A stretch of DNA of 64,000 bases from Verrucomicrobiaceae bacterium (lineage in GTDB: Bacteria > Pseudomonadota > Gammaproteobacteria > Pseudomonadales > CAMLJR01). Below, in pieces: positions 1-9,035 of the stretch. The position numbers were made by a program, and so were the translations under genes. The notes under the pieces were generated by a model. It made no database searches and was not told the DNA's origin. It saw nothing but the letters and a program-made list of their open reading frames with translations. Location: the NCBI GenBank assembly GCA_028293825.1, contig JAQGNY010000010.1:1-64000 (forward strand), written 5' to 3'. Numbering within the stretch: the stretch's first letter is position 1; every line of letters starts with the position of its first letter.

Positions 1-1515
1 CAATTAGAGGCATTCTCTTCGGCTGACTCGCCTACACCCTTGACGGATAAACCTTCGAATAGAAAAACCACAATCAGCGATGATGATTTTGGTTTGTTCG
101 AAAGCGACGATGGCGCGGTGTCGGAAGCCGACGATAGCTTTGGGTTTTTCGAGGAACCGATTCAAGCTCAAACCGACGATGCCAGCTTTGGTTTATTTGA
201 AGATGCTCATTTAGATGTGTTGGAAAATAGCGACACGCAGTCGGAAAAAAATAATCACGTCGTTGCAACTACTCCTCCCACAATTGCGTCCATTAAATCG
301 GCTTCCGCCGCAATTTCGTCGTCGCCGAAAATGGCTTCAAGCGAAGCGACATCGATTCGCGTCAGCGTCGAGAAGGCCGATCAGCTAATTAACATGGTCG
401 GTGAATTGGTAATTACCCAGTCAATGTTGGCGCAGCTCACCACCGAGCTTGATCCCACGTTGCATGAAAAATTGCATGAAGCAATTAATCAGCTAGCGCG
501 CAATACGCGCGATTTGCAAGAAACAGCAATGTCGATGCGGATGTTGCCGATCGGAAATATTTTCAGCCGCTTTCCTCGTGTCGTGCGCGATACCGCTGCG
601 AAACTCGGTAAGCAGGTCGATTTAATTATTGAAGGCGAGGGCACCGAGCTCGATAAGGGATTAATTGAAAAATTAACCGATCCACTGACCCATCTGGTGC
701 GCAATGCCATCGATCATGGCGTCGAGGTGCCAGCCATCCGAGAAAGCTCTGGCAAGGTTGCGCGCGGCAAAATTGTTCTGAAAGCGTTTCATCAGAGCGG
801 AAATATTGTCATCGAAATTACCGATGATGGCCGCGGACTGGATCGTCCAAAAATATTATCGAAGGCGCGCGAACGCGGATTTAAAGTCAGCGACGAGATG
901 ACCGACGCGGAAGTATGGCAATTGATTTTCGAACCGGGATTTTCCACCGCGGATGCAGTGACCGATATTTCCGGTCGCGGTGTCGGCATGGATGTAGTGC
1001 GGCGTAATATTGTTGCGATGAATGGGCGCATCGAAATCGAATCGCATGCCGGGTTTGGTTCGCGTTTCACCGTGTGTCTACCACTGACGATGGCGATACT
1101 CGACGGCATGTCGGTATCGGTGAGCGGCGAAACTTATGTCGTGCCGTTAACCAATATTATCGAATCGGTACAACCCGATCCGGGCAGCATAAATATGATT
1201 GCGGAACACGGCCGCGTGATCCGCGTGCGCGGCGAATATATTCCGATCAGCCACCTTGGTACCCTGCTCGGCGAAGCGGTTTCAACCGCAAATAATGGGC
1301 AAAATAATATCGTGGTATTGCTCGAGTCCGAGGGCAAAAAATTCGCACTGCAAGTCGACGAGCTGGTGGGCGAAAGTCAGGTGGTGATTAAAAGCCTCGA
1401 AAGTAACTACAAGCGTGTGGCCGGGTTTTCTGGTGCCACCATTCTCGGCAATGGGCGTGTGGCGATGATTCTCGATGTCGATGCGCTACGCCGTATGAGT
1501 CAGCAATTTGGGTGA
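1..1515 (+). CDS. cheA: Chemotaxis histidine kinase CheA, 3' part (5' end outside window)
   Basis: The reading frame is open from the first base, so the gene is cut by the window edge; the TTG at 40 is not a real start. CheA autophosphorylates on an N-terminal Hpt domain (not visible here) and passes phosphate to CheY and CheB. Seen in order: an acidic linker with three FGLFE-like motifs (about nt 79-201), the dimerisation helices (from about 361, ADQLINMVGELV), the ATPase domain with N-box LVRNAIDHGVE (about 691), G1 DDGRGLD (about 823) and G2 GRGVGMD (about 973), then a C-terminal CheW-like domain from about 1081. It is first of a cheA-cheW-mcp-cheR-cheD-cheB run with short gaps. The kinase core looks intact. 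Confidence 0.95.
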   Translation, partial: QLEAFSSADSPTPLTDKPSNRKTTISDDDFGLFESDDGAVSEADDSFGFFEEPIQAQTDDASFGLFEDAHLDVLENSDTQSEKNNHVVATTPPTIASIKSASAAISSSPKMASSEATSIRVSVEKADQLINMVGELVITQSMLAQLTTELDPTLHEKLHEAINQLARNTRDLQETAMSMRMLPIGNIFSRFPRVVRDTAAKLGKQVDLIIEGEGTELDKGLIEKLTDPLTHLVRNAIDHGVEVPAIRESSGKVARGKIVLKAFHQSGNIVIEITDDGRGLDRPKILSKARERGFKVSDEMTDAEVWQLIFEPGFSTADAVTDISGRGVGMDVVRRNIVAMNGRIEIESHAGFGSRFTVCLPLTMAILDGMSVSVSGETYVVPLTNIIESVQPDPGSINMIAEHGRVIRVRGEYIPISHLGTLLGEAVSTANNGQNNIVVLLESEGKKFALQVDELVGESQVVIKSLESNYKRVAGFSGATILGNGRVAMILDVDALRRMSQQFG

Positions 1516-1524
1516 GGGAGCGAT

Positions 1525-2016
1525 ATGGAAAGTAATGCAATTGCGAGTGAGCGCCATGCGGCAGCCACACGCGAATTTTTAACTTTCGTATTGGGCGCTG
1601 AAGAATACGGCATCGATATTCTCTGCGTGCAGGAAATTCGCGGTTATGACGCCGTCACCAAAATCGCCAATGCGCCGGCCTTCATCAAAGGCGTTATCAA
1701 TTTACGTGGCGCCATCGTACCCATCATCGATTTACGTTTGCGCTTTAATCTTGAACGCGTCGATTACAACGAATTTACCGTCGTCATTATTCTCAACGTT
1801 TTAAATCGCACGCTGGGCATCGTGGTCGATGGCGTCTCCGACGTCATTGCATTAGCGAGCGCGGATATTAAACCCGCACCCGATTTCAGTAGCACCTTTG
1901 ATACGCAATATTTAATGGGACTTGGCACCGTGGACGATCGCATGCTGATTCTTGTCGATATAGAAAAGCTGTTGGGAAGTAAAACCATGCAGTTGCTTGG
2001 CGATAGTATCGAGTAG
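1525..2016 (+). CDS. cheW: Chemotaxis coupling protein CheW
   Basis: CheW bridges chemoreceptors to CheA in the cytoplasmic array. The 163-aa length is usual for the family. Recognisable parts are the opening strand [16 protein letters not shown], the segment [23 protein letters not shown] typical of CheW, and the end strand [11 protein letters not shown]. The ATG at 1525 follows a purine-rich GAGGGAG site. It lies 9 bp after cheA and 37 bp before the receptor gene, which supports co-transcription. Confidence 0.95.
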   Translation: MESNAIASERHAAATREFLTFVLGAEEYGIDILCVQEIRGYDAVTKIANAPAFIKGVINLRGAIVPIIDLRLRFNLERVDYNEFTVVIILNVLNRTLGIVVDGVSDVIALASADIKPAPDFSSTFDTQYLMGLGTVDDRMLILVDIEKLLGSKTMQLLGDSIE

Positions 2017-2053
2017 AGAAATTAATTCCACGTTTGCATGCTGGAGAAATCAA

Positions 2054-4078
2054 ATGGCCGCTTTTAAATTACGAATTGTTCGCGCTGCCGAAACCCGTGG
2101 CATCGACGAAGTTCTTGCCGTGCTCAGCGCAATGGCCGAAGGCGATATGAGTCGTCGCGTGGAGGGTCATGATGCGCATCTGGCCGATATGAAGCGTCTG
2201 ATTAATGCAATCGCCGATCGCATCACCGGCCTTAGCCAGGATGTTGCCACGATGTCTGCGCAACACGATGCCGGCGATATCGACGTGATAATCGATGAGC
2301 ATAAATACAGAGGCATTTATCAACAGCTGGCGCGTGGCATTAATGTGATGGTGGCCGGTCACATCGCCGTAAAGAAAAAAGCCATGGCCGTTGTAAAAGC
2401 TTTTGGCGAAGGTGATTTTGATATGCCGCTGGAACAATTGCCGGGCAAGAAGGCGTTTATCAACGACACTATCGAAAAAGTGCGCGGCAATATTAAGAAC
2501 TTTATAGCCGAAATGAAACATATGTCGACGGAGCACGATAAGGGCGATATCGATGTGGTTATTGACGCTGCTAAATTTAGCGGCGCCTATAAAGAGATGG
2601 CGATTAGCGTCAACGATATGGTGGCCAGCCACATCGCAGTGAAGAAAAAAGCGATGGCAGTAGTAGCGGCCTTTGGTGAAGGTAATTTCGAAATGCCGTT
2701 GGAGCAACTGCCCGGAAAAAAAGCATTTATCAACGATACGATTGAGAAAGTGCGCGGCAATATTAAAAAATTTATTGCCGATATGAAACATATGTCGACG
2801 GAGCACGATAAGGGCGATATCGATGTAATTATTGAGCCCGACAATTTCAACGGCGCCTATAAAGAAATGGCGGTCGGTATTAACGCGATGGTCGCAGGCC
2901 ATATTGCCGTGAAGAAAAAGGCGATGGCCTGCGTCAAATCGTTTGGCGAAGGTGACTTCGACGCACCGCTGGAAAAATTCCCCGGTAAAAAAGCGTTCAT
3001 CAACGACACCATTGAGCAGGTGCGCACGAATTTGCGCGCATTGATCGAAGACACCTCCATGCTCGCCGGTGCGGCGGCAGATGGCCGCATTGAAACGCGC
3101 GCCGATGCGAGCGTACATCTGGGCGATTTCCGAAAAATTATCGATGGCATCAATGTCACTTTGGAAACCATCGTGAAACCGATCGTGTCGGTTAAAAGTG
3201 CAATCGACGCGGTGTACTCGGCGGCCAGCGAGATTTCGTCGGGCAATGCCGATTTATCATCGCGCACTGAAGCGCAGGCCAGTTCACTCGAAGAAACCGC
3301 CGCGAGCATGGAGCAATTGACATCGACGGTTAAACAAAACTCGGACAACGCGAAACAGGCTAATCAATTGGCAGTGAGCGCATCTTCTATCGCGCAGAAA
3401 GGCGGTGAAGTGGTGGACGATGTAGTAGAGACAATGTCTGCAATTAATGATAGCTCGCGCAAAATTGCCGACATTATTTCGGTTATCGACGGCATCGCTT
3501 TTCAAACCAATATTCTCGCGTTAAATGCAGCGGTCGAAGCCGCGCGTGCGGGCGAGCAGGGTCGTGGTTTCGCTGTGGTCGCAGCAGAGGTGCGCAACTT
3601 GGCGCAGCGCTCGGCAGCGGCTGCGAAAGAAATTAAATCGTTGATTACCGACTCGGTTGAAAAGGTCGACAACGGCAACAAGCAAGTTGAGCTTGCCGGC
3701 TCCACCATGCAGGAAATCGTCAAGGCAATAAAACGGGTGGCGGATTTAATGGCGGAAATTTCCGCTGCATCGGATGAGCAAACCGCTGGCATCGAACAAG
3801 TAAATGTCGCGGTGACGCAAATGGATGAGATGACGCAACAAAACGCTGCCTTGGTGGAGCAGGCGGCGGCCGCGTCGGAGTCGCTGCGCGAGCAAACCGA
3901 AATGCTTACGCAATCGGTGTCGGTCTTTAAAATTGCCGGCAATGGCGCGGCGCCAAGAATTATTGCGCCGCGTGAAGTTAATCATCGGCCACGCCCATTT
4001 CCAAAATTGGGTGCACGCCCGACCTTTGCTAAGGCGCCCGCTAAATTACACGCTGAGGATGAATGGGACGAATTTTAA
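2054..4078 (+). CDS. Soluble methyl-accepting chemotaxis protein with tandem repeats
   Basis: A chemoreceptor of 674 aa with no membrane segment or signal peptide, so it is cytoplasmic. I chose the ATG at 2054 (GGAG 8 bp upstream) over 1997, which lies inside cheW. The N-terminal half is built of near-identical 90-residue units starting at nt 2369, 2639 and 2909, preceded by a degenerate half unit; each has a GEGDFD...[14 protein letters not shown] segment and looks like HAMP-type signalling modules in series. The C-terminal half is the coiled-coil signalling domain with the hairpin tip [20 protein letters not shown]. The protein ends EWDEF, matching the aromatic-x-x-aromatic pentapeptide that docks CheR and CheB, whose genes follow. 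The ligand is unknown; soluble receptors often sense internal or partner-protein signals. Confidence 0.93.
   Translation: MAAFKLRIVRAAETRGIDEVLAVLSAMAEGDMSRRVEGHDAHLADMKRLINAIADRITGLSQDVATMSAQHDAGDIDVIIDEHKYRGIYQQLARGINVMVAGHIAVKKKAMAVVKAFGEGDFDMPLEQLPGKKAFINDTIEKVRGNIKNFIAEMKHMSTEHDKGDIDVVIDAAKFSGAYKEMAISVNDMVASHIAVKKKAMAVVAAFGEGNFEMPLEQLPGKKAFINDTIEKVRGNIKKFIADMKHMSTEHDKGDIDVIIEPDNFNGAYKEMAVGINAMVAGHIAVKKKAMACVKSFGEGDFDAPLEKFPGKKAFINDTIEQVRTNLRALIEDTSMLAGAAADGRIETRADASVHLGDFRKIIDGINVTLETIVKPIVSVKSAIDAVYSAASEISSGNADLSSRTEAQASSLEETAASMEQLTSTVKQNSDNAKQANQLAVSASSIAQKGGEVVDDVVETMSAINDSSRKIADIISVIDGIAFQTNILALNAAVEAARAGEQGRGFAVVAAEVRNLAQRSAAAAKEIKSLITDSVEKVDNGNKQVELAGSTMQEIVKAIKRVADLMAEISAASDEQTAGIEQVNVAVTQMDEMTQQNAALVEQAAAASESLREQTEMLTQSVSVFKIAGNGAAPRIIAPREVNHRPRPFPKLGARPTFAKAPAKLHAEDEWDEF
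2369..3030 (+). repeat. Tandem 270-bp repeats inside the chemoreceptor gene
   Basis: Units begin at 2369, 2639 and 2909 (the third is cut off where the signalling domain starts), an exact period of 270 bp. Stretches are identical at the DNA level: the 45 nt at 2512-2556 match 2782-2826. Such nucleotide identity, beyond protein conservation, points to recent duplication or gene conversion between units. Confidence 0.9.
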
Positions 4079-4124
4079 TCGTCTTATTGATGTCATTTAA
4101 TCGCTGGTAACGGAGTGCAGGCGC

Positions 4125-4970
4125 GTGAGCGATTTTAATCCCGATCGTGAGTTTTTATTTTCAAAAGCAGATTTTGACGAGGTGCGAAGTCTGCTGCGTC
4201 GGCGTGTCGGTATTGCGTTTAACGACAGTAAAAAAACCTTGGTGTATAGCCGATTGTCGCGGCGTTTACGCGCGTTGGGTCTCGCTAGTTTTCGCGATTA
4301 CCTTAATTATTTACGCCATCACGATGAAGAATGGCAGCCATTTACCAACGCGCTGACTACTAATCTCACCGCATTTTTTCGCGAACAACATCACTTCGAT
4401 ATTCTCTCCGAGTATTTGCTGCAGTGCACCGAACGCCCAATTCGCATCTGGTGTGCGGCATCAAGTACCGGCGAAGAGCCTTATTCATTGGCAATTACCG
4501 CAGCGGAAGCTTTCGGCACACCGCACCCGCCGGTCGAGATCATTGCATCAGATGTCGACACGCGTGTGCTTGAGATTGCACGACACGGTCTGTACGAGGT
4601 ACAGCGTATTGACGAAATTCCACTGCCGATAAAACGGCGCTGGTTTATGCGCGGCAAATTTACCAACGAAGGACTCGCGCGTATCTCGCCGAATATGCAG
4701 GCGCTAATTGATTTTCGTCATATCAATTTATTCGACAGTGATTGGGGCTTCGGGCAGCCGTTCGATGTGATTTTTTGCCGCAATGTCATGATCTATTTTG
4801 ATAAGCCCACGCAGCTGCAATTGATTGCGCGCATGGTGCAGGCGTTAAAGCCGGGAGGATTATATTTTGCCGGCCACTCCGAAAGTTTTCAATTGGGCGA
4901 TTCATTGCGACCGCTGGGGCGCACCGTCTATCGCGCAGGTACCGCGTCCGATCGAGCAGCATCGGCATGA
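4125..4970 (+). CDS. cheR: Chemotaxis protein methyltransferase CheR
   Basis: CheR uses S-adenosylmethionine to methylate glutamates on chemoreceptors and so sets adaptation. The 281-aa protein has the N-terminal helical CheR domain, the SAM-binding segment WCAASSTGEEPYSLAI, and the core motif DVIFCRNVMIYFD. The start is GTG at 4125 after CGGAG. The stop overlaps the cheD start (ATGA), implying translational coupling. The neighbouring receptor ends in a CheR-docking pentapeptide. Confidence 0.96.
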   Translation: MSDFNPDREFLFSKADFDEVRSLLRRRVGIAFNDSKKTLVYSRLSRRLRALGLASFRDYLNYLRHHDEEWQPFTNALTTNLTAFFREQHHFDILSEYLLQCTERPIRIWCAASSTGEEPYSLAITAAEAFGTPHPPVEIIASDVDTRVLEIARHGLYEVQRIDEIPLPIKRRWFMRGKFTNEGLARISPNMQALIDFRHINLFDSDWGFGQPFDVIFCRNVMIYFDKPTQLQLIARMVQALKPGGLYFAGHSESFQLGDSLRPLGRTVYRAGTASDRAASA

Positions 4971-5578
4971 CGGCGCAATCGGACAGCGACCTCACGCCGA
5001 ATCGTTACTTCGATCATAAATTTAATCGAGAGGCAGTGAAGATTTTGCCGGGCGAATATTTTGTGACGCCGCGGGATATGTTGATCGTGACGGTGCTCGG
5101 ATCGTGCGTGTCGGTATGTTTGCGCGACAGCACTGCCGGCGTTGGCGGTATGAATCACTTTATGTTGCCGGGCGGTGGTAAGGATGCGGCCAATCCGATC
5201 AGCGGTTCTGCGCGGTATGGAACTTTCGCAATGGAGGTGCTGATTAACCAGCTGCTGAAATTGGGCGCACTGCGAAAACGTTTGCAGGCAAAAGTATTCG
5301 GTGGCGGCGCAGTGATAGAAAGTATGGTCACCACCAATATCGGCGAATGCAATGTCGATTTCGCTTTGGAGTACCTGCGCGTCGAAGGCATTTCCGTCAT
5401 CGCCAATGACGTACTCGATATCTATCCGCGTAAAATTTATTTCTTTCCAAAAAGCGGGCGCGTGTTGATGAGGAAGATTAAAAGTATTCACAACGCGACG
5501 ATTTTTGATCGCGAAGTGGAGTACAGCCGACGGATTCGCACCAGCTCTGTCGAAGGTGGCGTCGAATTATTTTCTTGA
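4967..5578 (+). CDS. cheD: Chemoreceptor glutamine deamidase CheD
   Basis: CheD deamidates glutamines on chemoreceptors to glutamates and can tune the CheA array. The 203-aa protein shows the conserved core VTVLGSCVSVCLRD, carrying the catalytic Cys, and GMNHFMLP, carrying the catalytic His. It overlaps the cheR stop by 4 nt and is followed by cheB after about 100 bp. Family members are 150-210 aa, so it is full length. Confidence 0.95.
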   Translation: MTAQSDSDLTPNRYFDHKFNREAVKILPGEYFVTPRDMLIVTVLGSCVSVCLRDSTAGVGGMNHFMLPGGGKDAANPISGSARYGTFAMEVLINQLLKLGALRKRLQAKVFGGGAVIESMVTTNIGECNVDFALEYLRVEGISVIANDVLDIYPRKIYFFPKSGRVLMRKIKSIHNATIFDREVEYSRRIRTSSVEGGVELFS

Positions 5579-5677
5579 ATATTGTCGTGTAGAAATTCGT
5601 ACCAATTTTTCCGTTTAATTAGGTGCTGTGTTTTTTATTGCTGCACCCGTCGGTCGATGTAAATGCGGAGGCGTACC

Positions 5678-6736
5678 GTGACAATAAAAGTGCTTGTGGT
5701 AGACGATTCCGCATTGGTACGTAAGGTATTAACCGCGATTATCAATTCCAGTAACGATCTCGAGGTGGTGGGTGCGGCGCCCGACCCGTACGTTGCACGC
5801 GACATGATCAAGCAGCTTAATCCCGATGTGCTGACGCTGGATGTCGAAATGCCACGCATGGATGGTTTGGATTTTTTGGAAAAATTAATGCGATTGCGAC
5901 CGATGCCGGTGGTGATGATTTCGTCGCTGACTGAACATGATTCAGATATTACTTTTCGCGCTTTGGAATTAGGCGCTGTTGATTTTGTTACCAAACCACG
6001 ACTCGGCATTGTCGAAGGCTTGGAAGAATATACCGACGAGATCGCTGAAAAAATTCGGGCGGCGGCGAGTGCGCGCTTAAATGTTTCGAGACCTCGCTCT
6101 GTTGAGGCTACGCAGCAAATTAGAGAGCGTCTGCCGCTCGCATCCACCGAAAAAATAATTTGTATCGGCGCGTCGACCGGAGGTACCGAAGCGATTAAAA
6201 CCGTGCTGCTGGGAATGCCGCCGGATTCGCCGGGCATTCTTATCACGCAGCATATGCCGAGCGGATTCACGCGCTCGTTTGCGGAGCGTTTAAATAAATT
6301 GACGCGCCTGACCGTAAAAGAAGCGCAGGGCAATGAACGTATTTTGCCAGGCCATGTTTTTATTGCCCCGGGCGATCAGCATCTTGAATTGCGTCGTTCC
6401 GGCGCGAATTACGTTACGGCGTTGTCGGCAGCGGCACCGGTGAATCGGCATCGCCCCTCAGTCGATGTGTTATTTGAATCGGCAGCCCGCAACGCTGGCA
6501 GTAACGCGCTGGGTGTAGTGTTAACCGGCATGGGTAAGGATGGTGCGCTGGGTTTGTTGCAGATGAAACAGAACGGCAGCTTCACGCTCGCGCAGGATGA
6601 AAATACCTGCGTGGTTTATGGCATGCCGCGCGAGGCATTTCAGATTGGTGCGGTGGACCGTGTGCTGCCGCTGAACGATATCGCCGATGTGTTGTTAGTT
6701 AAATTGCGCGAGAGTGCCAGAGGTGTGCGCGTTTGA
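5678..6736 (+). CDS. cheB: Chemotaxis response regulator protein-glutamate methylesterase CheB
   Basis: CheB removes receptor methyl groups when phosphorylated by CheA. I prefer the GTG at 5678 because GGAGG lies at 5667-5671 with 6-nt spacing, giving 352 aa starting [14 protein letters not shown]; an upstream ATG at 5663 overlaps that ribosome site. The receiver has the phospho-acceptor region [12 protein letters not shown] and the Lys in VTKPR. The methylesterase domain keeps its triad: Ser in GASTGGTEA, His in TQHMPSGF and Asp in GMGKDGALG. It is the last gene of the chemotaxis run. Confidence 0.96.
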   Translation: MTIKVLVVDDSALVRKVLTAIINSSNDLEVVGAAPDPYVARDMIKQLNPDVLTLDVEMPRMDGLDFLEKLMRLRPMPVVMISSLTEHDSDITFRALELGAVDFVTKPRLGIVEGLEEYTDEIAEKIRAAASARLNVSRPRSVEATQQIRERLPLASTEKIICIGASTGGTEAIKTVLLGMPPDSPGILITQHMPSGFTRSFAERLNKLTRLTVKEAQGNERILPGHVFIAPGDQHLELRRSGANYVTALSAAAPVNRHRPSVDVLFESAARNAGSNALGVVLTGMGKDGALGLLQMKQNGSFTLAQDENTCVVYGMPREAFQIGAVDRVLPLNDIADVLLVKLRESARGVRV

Positions 6737-6816
6737 TCTGGCAAAAATTATTTATTGAGGTAAGGTTTTCTGGCTGCTGCAGGTGAAATGATTTCGTGTG
6801 CGAATAATTCTATGCA

Positions 6817-8523
6817 TTACGCTGAATCGGATGCGGGCCAGCGATAGCGCAGCGAAATAGTATTTCCTGCGGAATTTGACGTAATCTCTTCGCACATCGC
6901 AGCGATCATGCGCAAACCGCGTCCGCTAAATTGTGTTTCGTCGGGCGCACGCGTTAACACTTCATCGATGTTGAAGCCGGGACCGCTATCCTCAAATGAT
7001 AAATAGAAGCGGGCGATGCCTTTATTTATTTCGCAGCGCAGTGAAAATTTAATCGAGCCCTCAGTCAACTGCGTGAGCGCTTCTTCGCGCTGAACATAAT
7101 ATGTCAGCATGCCTTCGTCGGCTTCTTTCAGCGCGGAGTCTAGGCCGAGTAAGCCGTGGTCAAGCGCGTTTACAAAGAGCTCGTTAATCATTACGGATAA
7201 ATCGGCACGAGCTGCCAGAATCAATGGGTTTGGCGGAAAATTGCTGAGTATTAAATCGAGCGGTAACTCTGCTTTGAATTGCGCCGCGGTAAATGTCATT
7301 TCCGTCTGCCACTGAAAGCCATCCCATTCGGCGTAGGTTTTTTCCAGGCCACTTCCGTCAAAATCACTGAGGCCGATATAAGTCGTCGTGTCGAAACAAA
7401 AAATCGTGGCGTCGTCGCTGAGTAATTCGCTGCCGGCGAATTGATACAGCGAATTCACCACGTGCGCGATTAATGCTTCGCCCTGTTTGCCGCTGTGCGT
7501 TAGCGTTTGCAGTAATCGTTCTTCGCCGTACATGTCGCCGTCAGCAGCGGCGGTTTCGGTGATGCCATCGGTGTAACACACCAGTTGATCGCCGCGCTGT
7601 AAATGCAGCGCCTCGGAGCGCTCGTCGAATTCATTATTGGGCAATGCGCCGAGCGCCATATGTGCAGACGGCAGCACTGTTTTAATCGCGCCATTTGCAT
7701 CGAGCACCAGCAGTGGCGGCATTCCGCCCGACCAGATTTGCAAGCGCTGGCCGTTATCCATCACCGAAATTAATACCGCCGCGCACAATAAATAATCCGG
7801 CATGCGTTTGCGAAACACGCTGTTAATTTCGCGCACGATGTCGTTAACGCCAAAACCGCGTTGCGTCATGGCGAAAAATATTTCCGCGACGGGCATTGTG
7901 CCTAACGCTGCCGATAAGCCGTGGCCGGTGATATCGGCGATGAGTACATTGAAGCCTTCGCCGGGCCGCGCCATGACCAACGCTAAATCGCCATTGAACG
8001 AACTGAATGGCGAAGCAAACGTATAGATGCCCGGTGTGCGCGGTAATGTTTTTGAGCTAATGCGTGAGAACACATCGGCGGCGATGAGATGCTCCAGATC
8101 GATTTGCGCACGATAGAGTTCAAGTTGCGTCAGTTGCGTTTCGATTTGTTTGTAGAGTGCACGTGTGCGGCGATGCGCGATTAATTTTGCCAGCAGTACC
8201 GACTGGCTGAACGGTTTAATAACGACGTCGTCGCCGTGATCCAACAGCTCGACCAGCACCTGTGTTTCGCTGGTGTCGCTTAAAAATAAAATCGGAATAT
8301 GGCGTTGAGTAAATTCACTGCGAATTTTTTTCGCTAGTTGAATGCCATCTTGATTGCCAGCGCCATGCGCAAGCACTGCCATGCCGATGCTTTCTTCATC
8401 CATCAGTACTTGGAATGCTTCGGTTTCGGAATCGGCGAAATACACTTCGCCGCCAATTTCGTCAGAGGCAGAAAAAAATAGCAGTCGAATTTCAGCCTCG
8501 GAATCGACGACTAAAATATCCAT
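6817..8523 (-). CDS. HsbR/CrsR-like receiver-PP2C phosphatase-anti-sigma kinase
   Basis: A 568-aa three-domain regulator. Residues 1-125 form a receiver, about 165-375 an SpoIIE/RsbU-type PP2C phosphatase (FNGDLA, ADITGHGLSAAL, CYTDGITET, SDDATIFCF), and about 440-565 a GHKL ATPase of anti-sigma type (NELFVNALDHGL, DSGPGFN, GRGLRMIA). This is the architecture of HsbR in Pseudomonas and CrsR in Shewanella, which switch a STAS partner by phosphorylation and dephosphorylation. The STAS gene lies 12 bp upstream and ends where this begins. Oddity: the receiver reads VLAHGAGNQDG where VLLDxxMPxxDG is expected, so the phospho-acceptor Asp appears to be Ala, although the Lys in VIKPF is kept. No clear Shine-Dalgarno is seen, suggesting coupling to the STAS gene. 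Confidence 0.88.
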   Translation of the reverse strand: MDILVVDSEAEIRLLFFSASDEIGGEVYFADSETEAFQVLMDEESIGMAVLAHGAGNQDGIQLAKKIRSEFTQRHIPILFLSDTSETQVLVELLDHGDDVVIKPFSQSVLLAKLIAHRRTRALYKQIETQLTQLELYRAQIDLEHLIAADVFSRISSKTLPRTPGIYTFASPFSSFNGDLALVMARPGEGFNVLIADITGHGLSAALGTMPVAEIFFAMTQRGFGVNDIVREINSVFRKRMPDYLLCAAVLISVMDNGQRLQIWSGGMPPLLVLDANGAIKTVLPSAHMALGALPNNEFDERSEALHLQRGDQLVCYTDGITETAAADGDMYGEERLLQTLTHSGKQGEALIAHVVNSLYQFAGSELLSDDATIFCFDTTTYIGLSDFDGSGLEKTYAEWDGFQWQTEMTFTAAQFKAELPLDLILSNFPPNPLILAARADLSVMINELFVNALDHGLLGLDSALKEADEGMLTYYVQREEALTQLTEGSIKFSLRCEINKGIARFYLSFEDSGPGFNIDEVLTRAPDETQFSGRGLRMIAAMCEEITSNSAGNTISLRYRWPASDSA

Positions 8524-8535
8524 CGCTAAAGGTGA

Positions 8536-8844
8536 TTAGGGCGAAGGGGAAATTTGAAAGGTTTTATCGAAGCGGGCAATTTCAAGAATTTTGCGCACAT
8601 TGCTATTGGCGTTGGAAAGACACAATTTGGTATCGGTGCCAAAGTGGTTGCGCATCGACAGCAGCATGCCCAACGCGGCGCTATCTATGTATTCAACCGC
8701 ACCCAGGTCCACATCCACTGATGTTGGCTTATCGGAAAATTGTTTATAGGCCGCAGAAAAATCTTTATAGAGTTGAAAGGTGAAGCGGCCAGCGATCCGC
8801 AGCGAAAGATGATGGTCGTCGAGATCCGCTTTAATCGAGTTCAT
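8536..8844 (-). CDS. STAS-domain anti-anti-sigma factor (HsbA-like)
   Basis: A 102-aa single STAS domain. The conserved segment VEYIDSAALGMLLSMR holds the Ser normally phosphorylated by the partner kinase. I prefer the ATG at 8844 (MNSIKADL) to the upstream codon at 8904 because the STAS fold begins here; neither has a strong ribosome site. In Pseudomonas the equivalent protein, HsbA, links the switch to flagellar anti-sigma FlgM and a diguanylate cyclase; that link is known for the family and not shown here. The position next to chemotaxis genes fits a motility/sessility role. Confidence 0.88.
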   Translation of the reverse strand: MNSIKADLDDHHLSLRIAGRFTFQLYKDFSAAYKQFSDKPTSVDVDLGAVEYIDSAALGMLLSMRNHFGTDTKLCLSNANSNVRKILEIARFDKTFQISPSP

Positions 8845-9035
8845 GATGGCACCGCAGAGTATTTTTGGTGAAATCAGTGTAGACGCTGGTTTTGTAGGGA
8901 TCAAAGCGCAGCGCTGACAAAATGCTTAAATTATCGAGTTAATTCAATGCGCGCTTTAATCCGGTGCGCGTAATGACAAATGCGCTTTTGTCGACCAGAC
9001 TTCTTGCGTCATTTTCTCCGTTGCGATGTTCCGTT

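Noticed and set aside
2069-3118. A long open frame (349 aa) on the minus strand under the chemoreceptor gene.
   Set aside because: It is an opposite-strand shadow; it exists because the repeats lack stops in that frame, and the plus-strand gene has clear domains.
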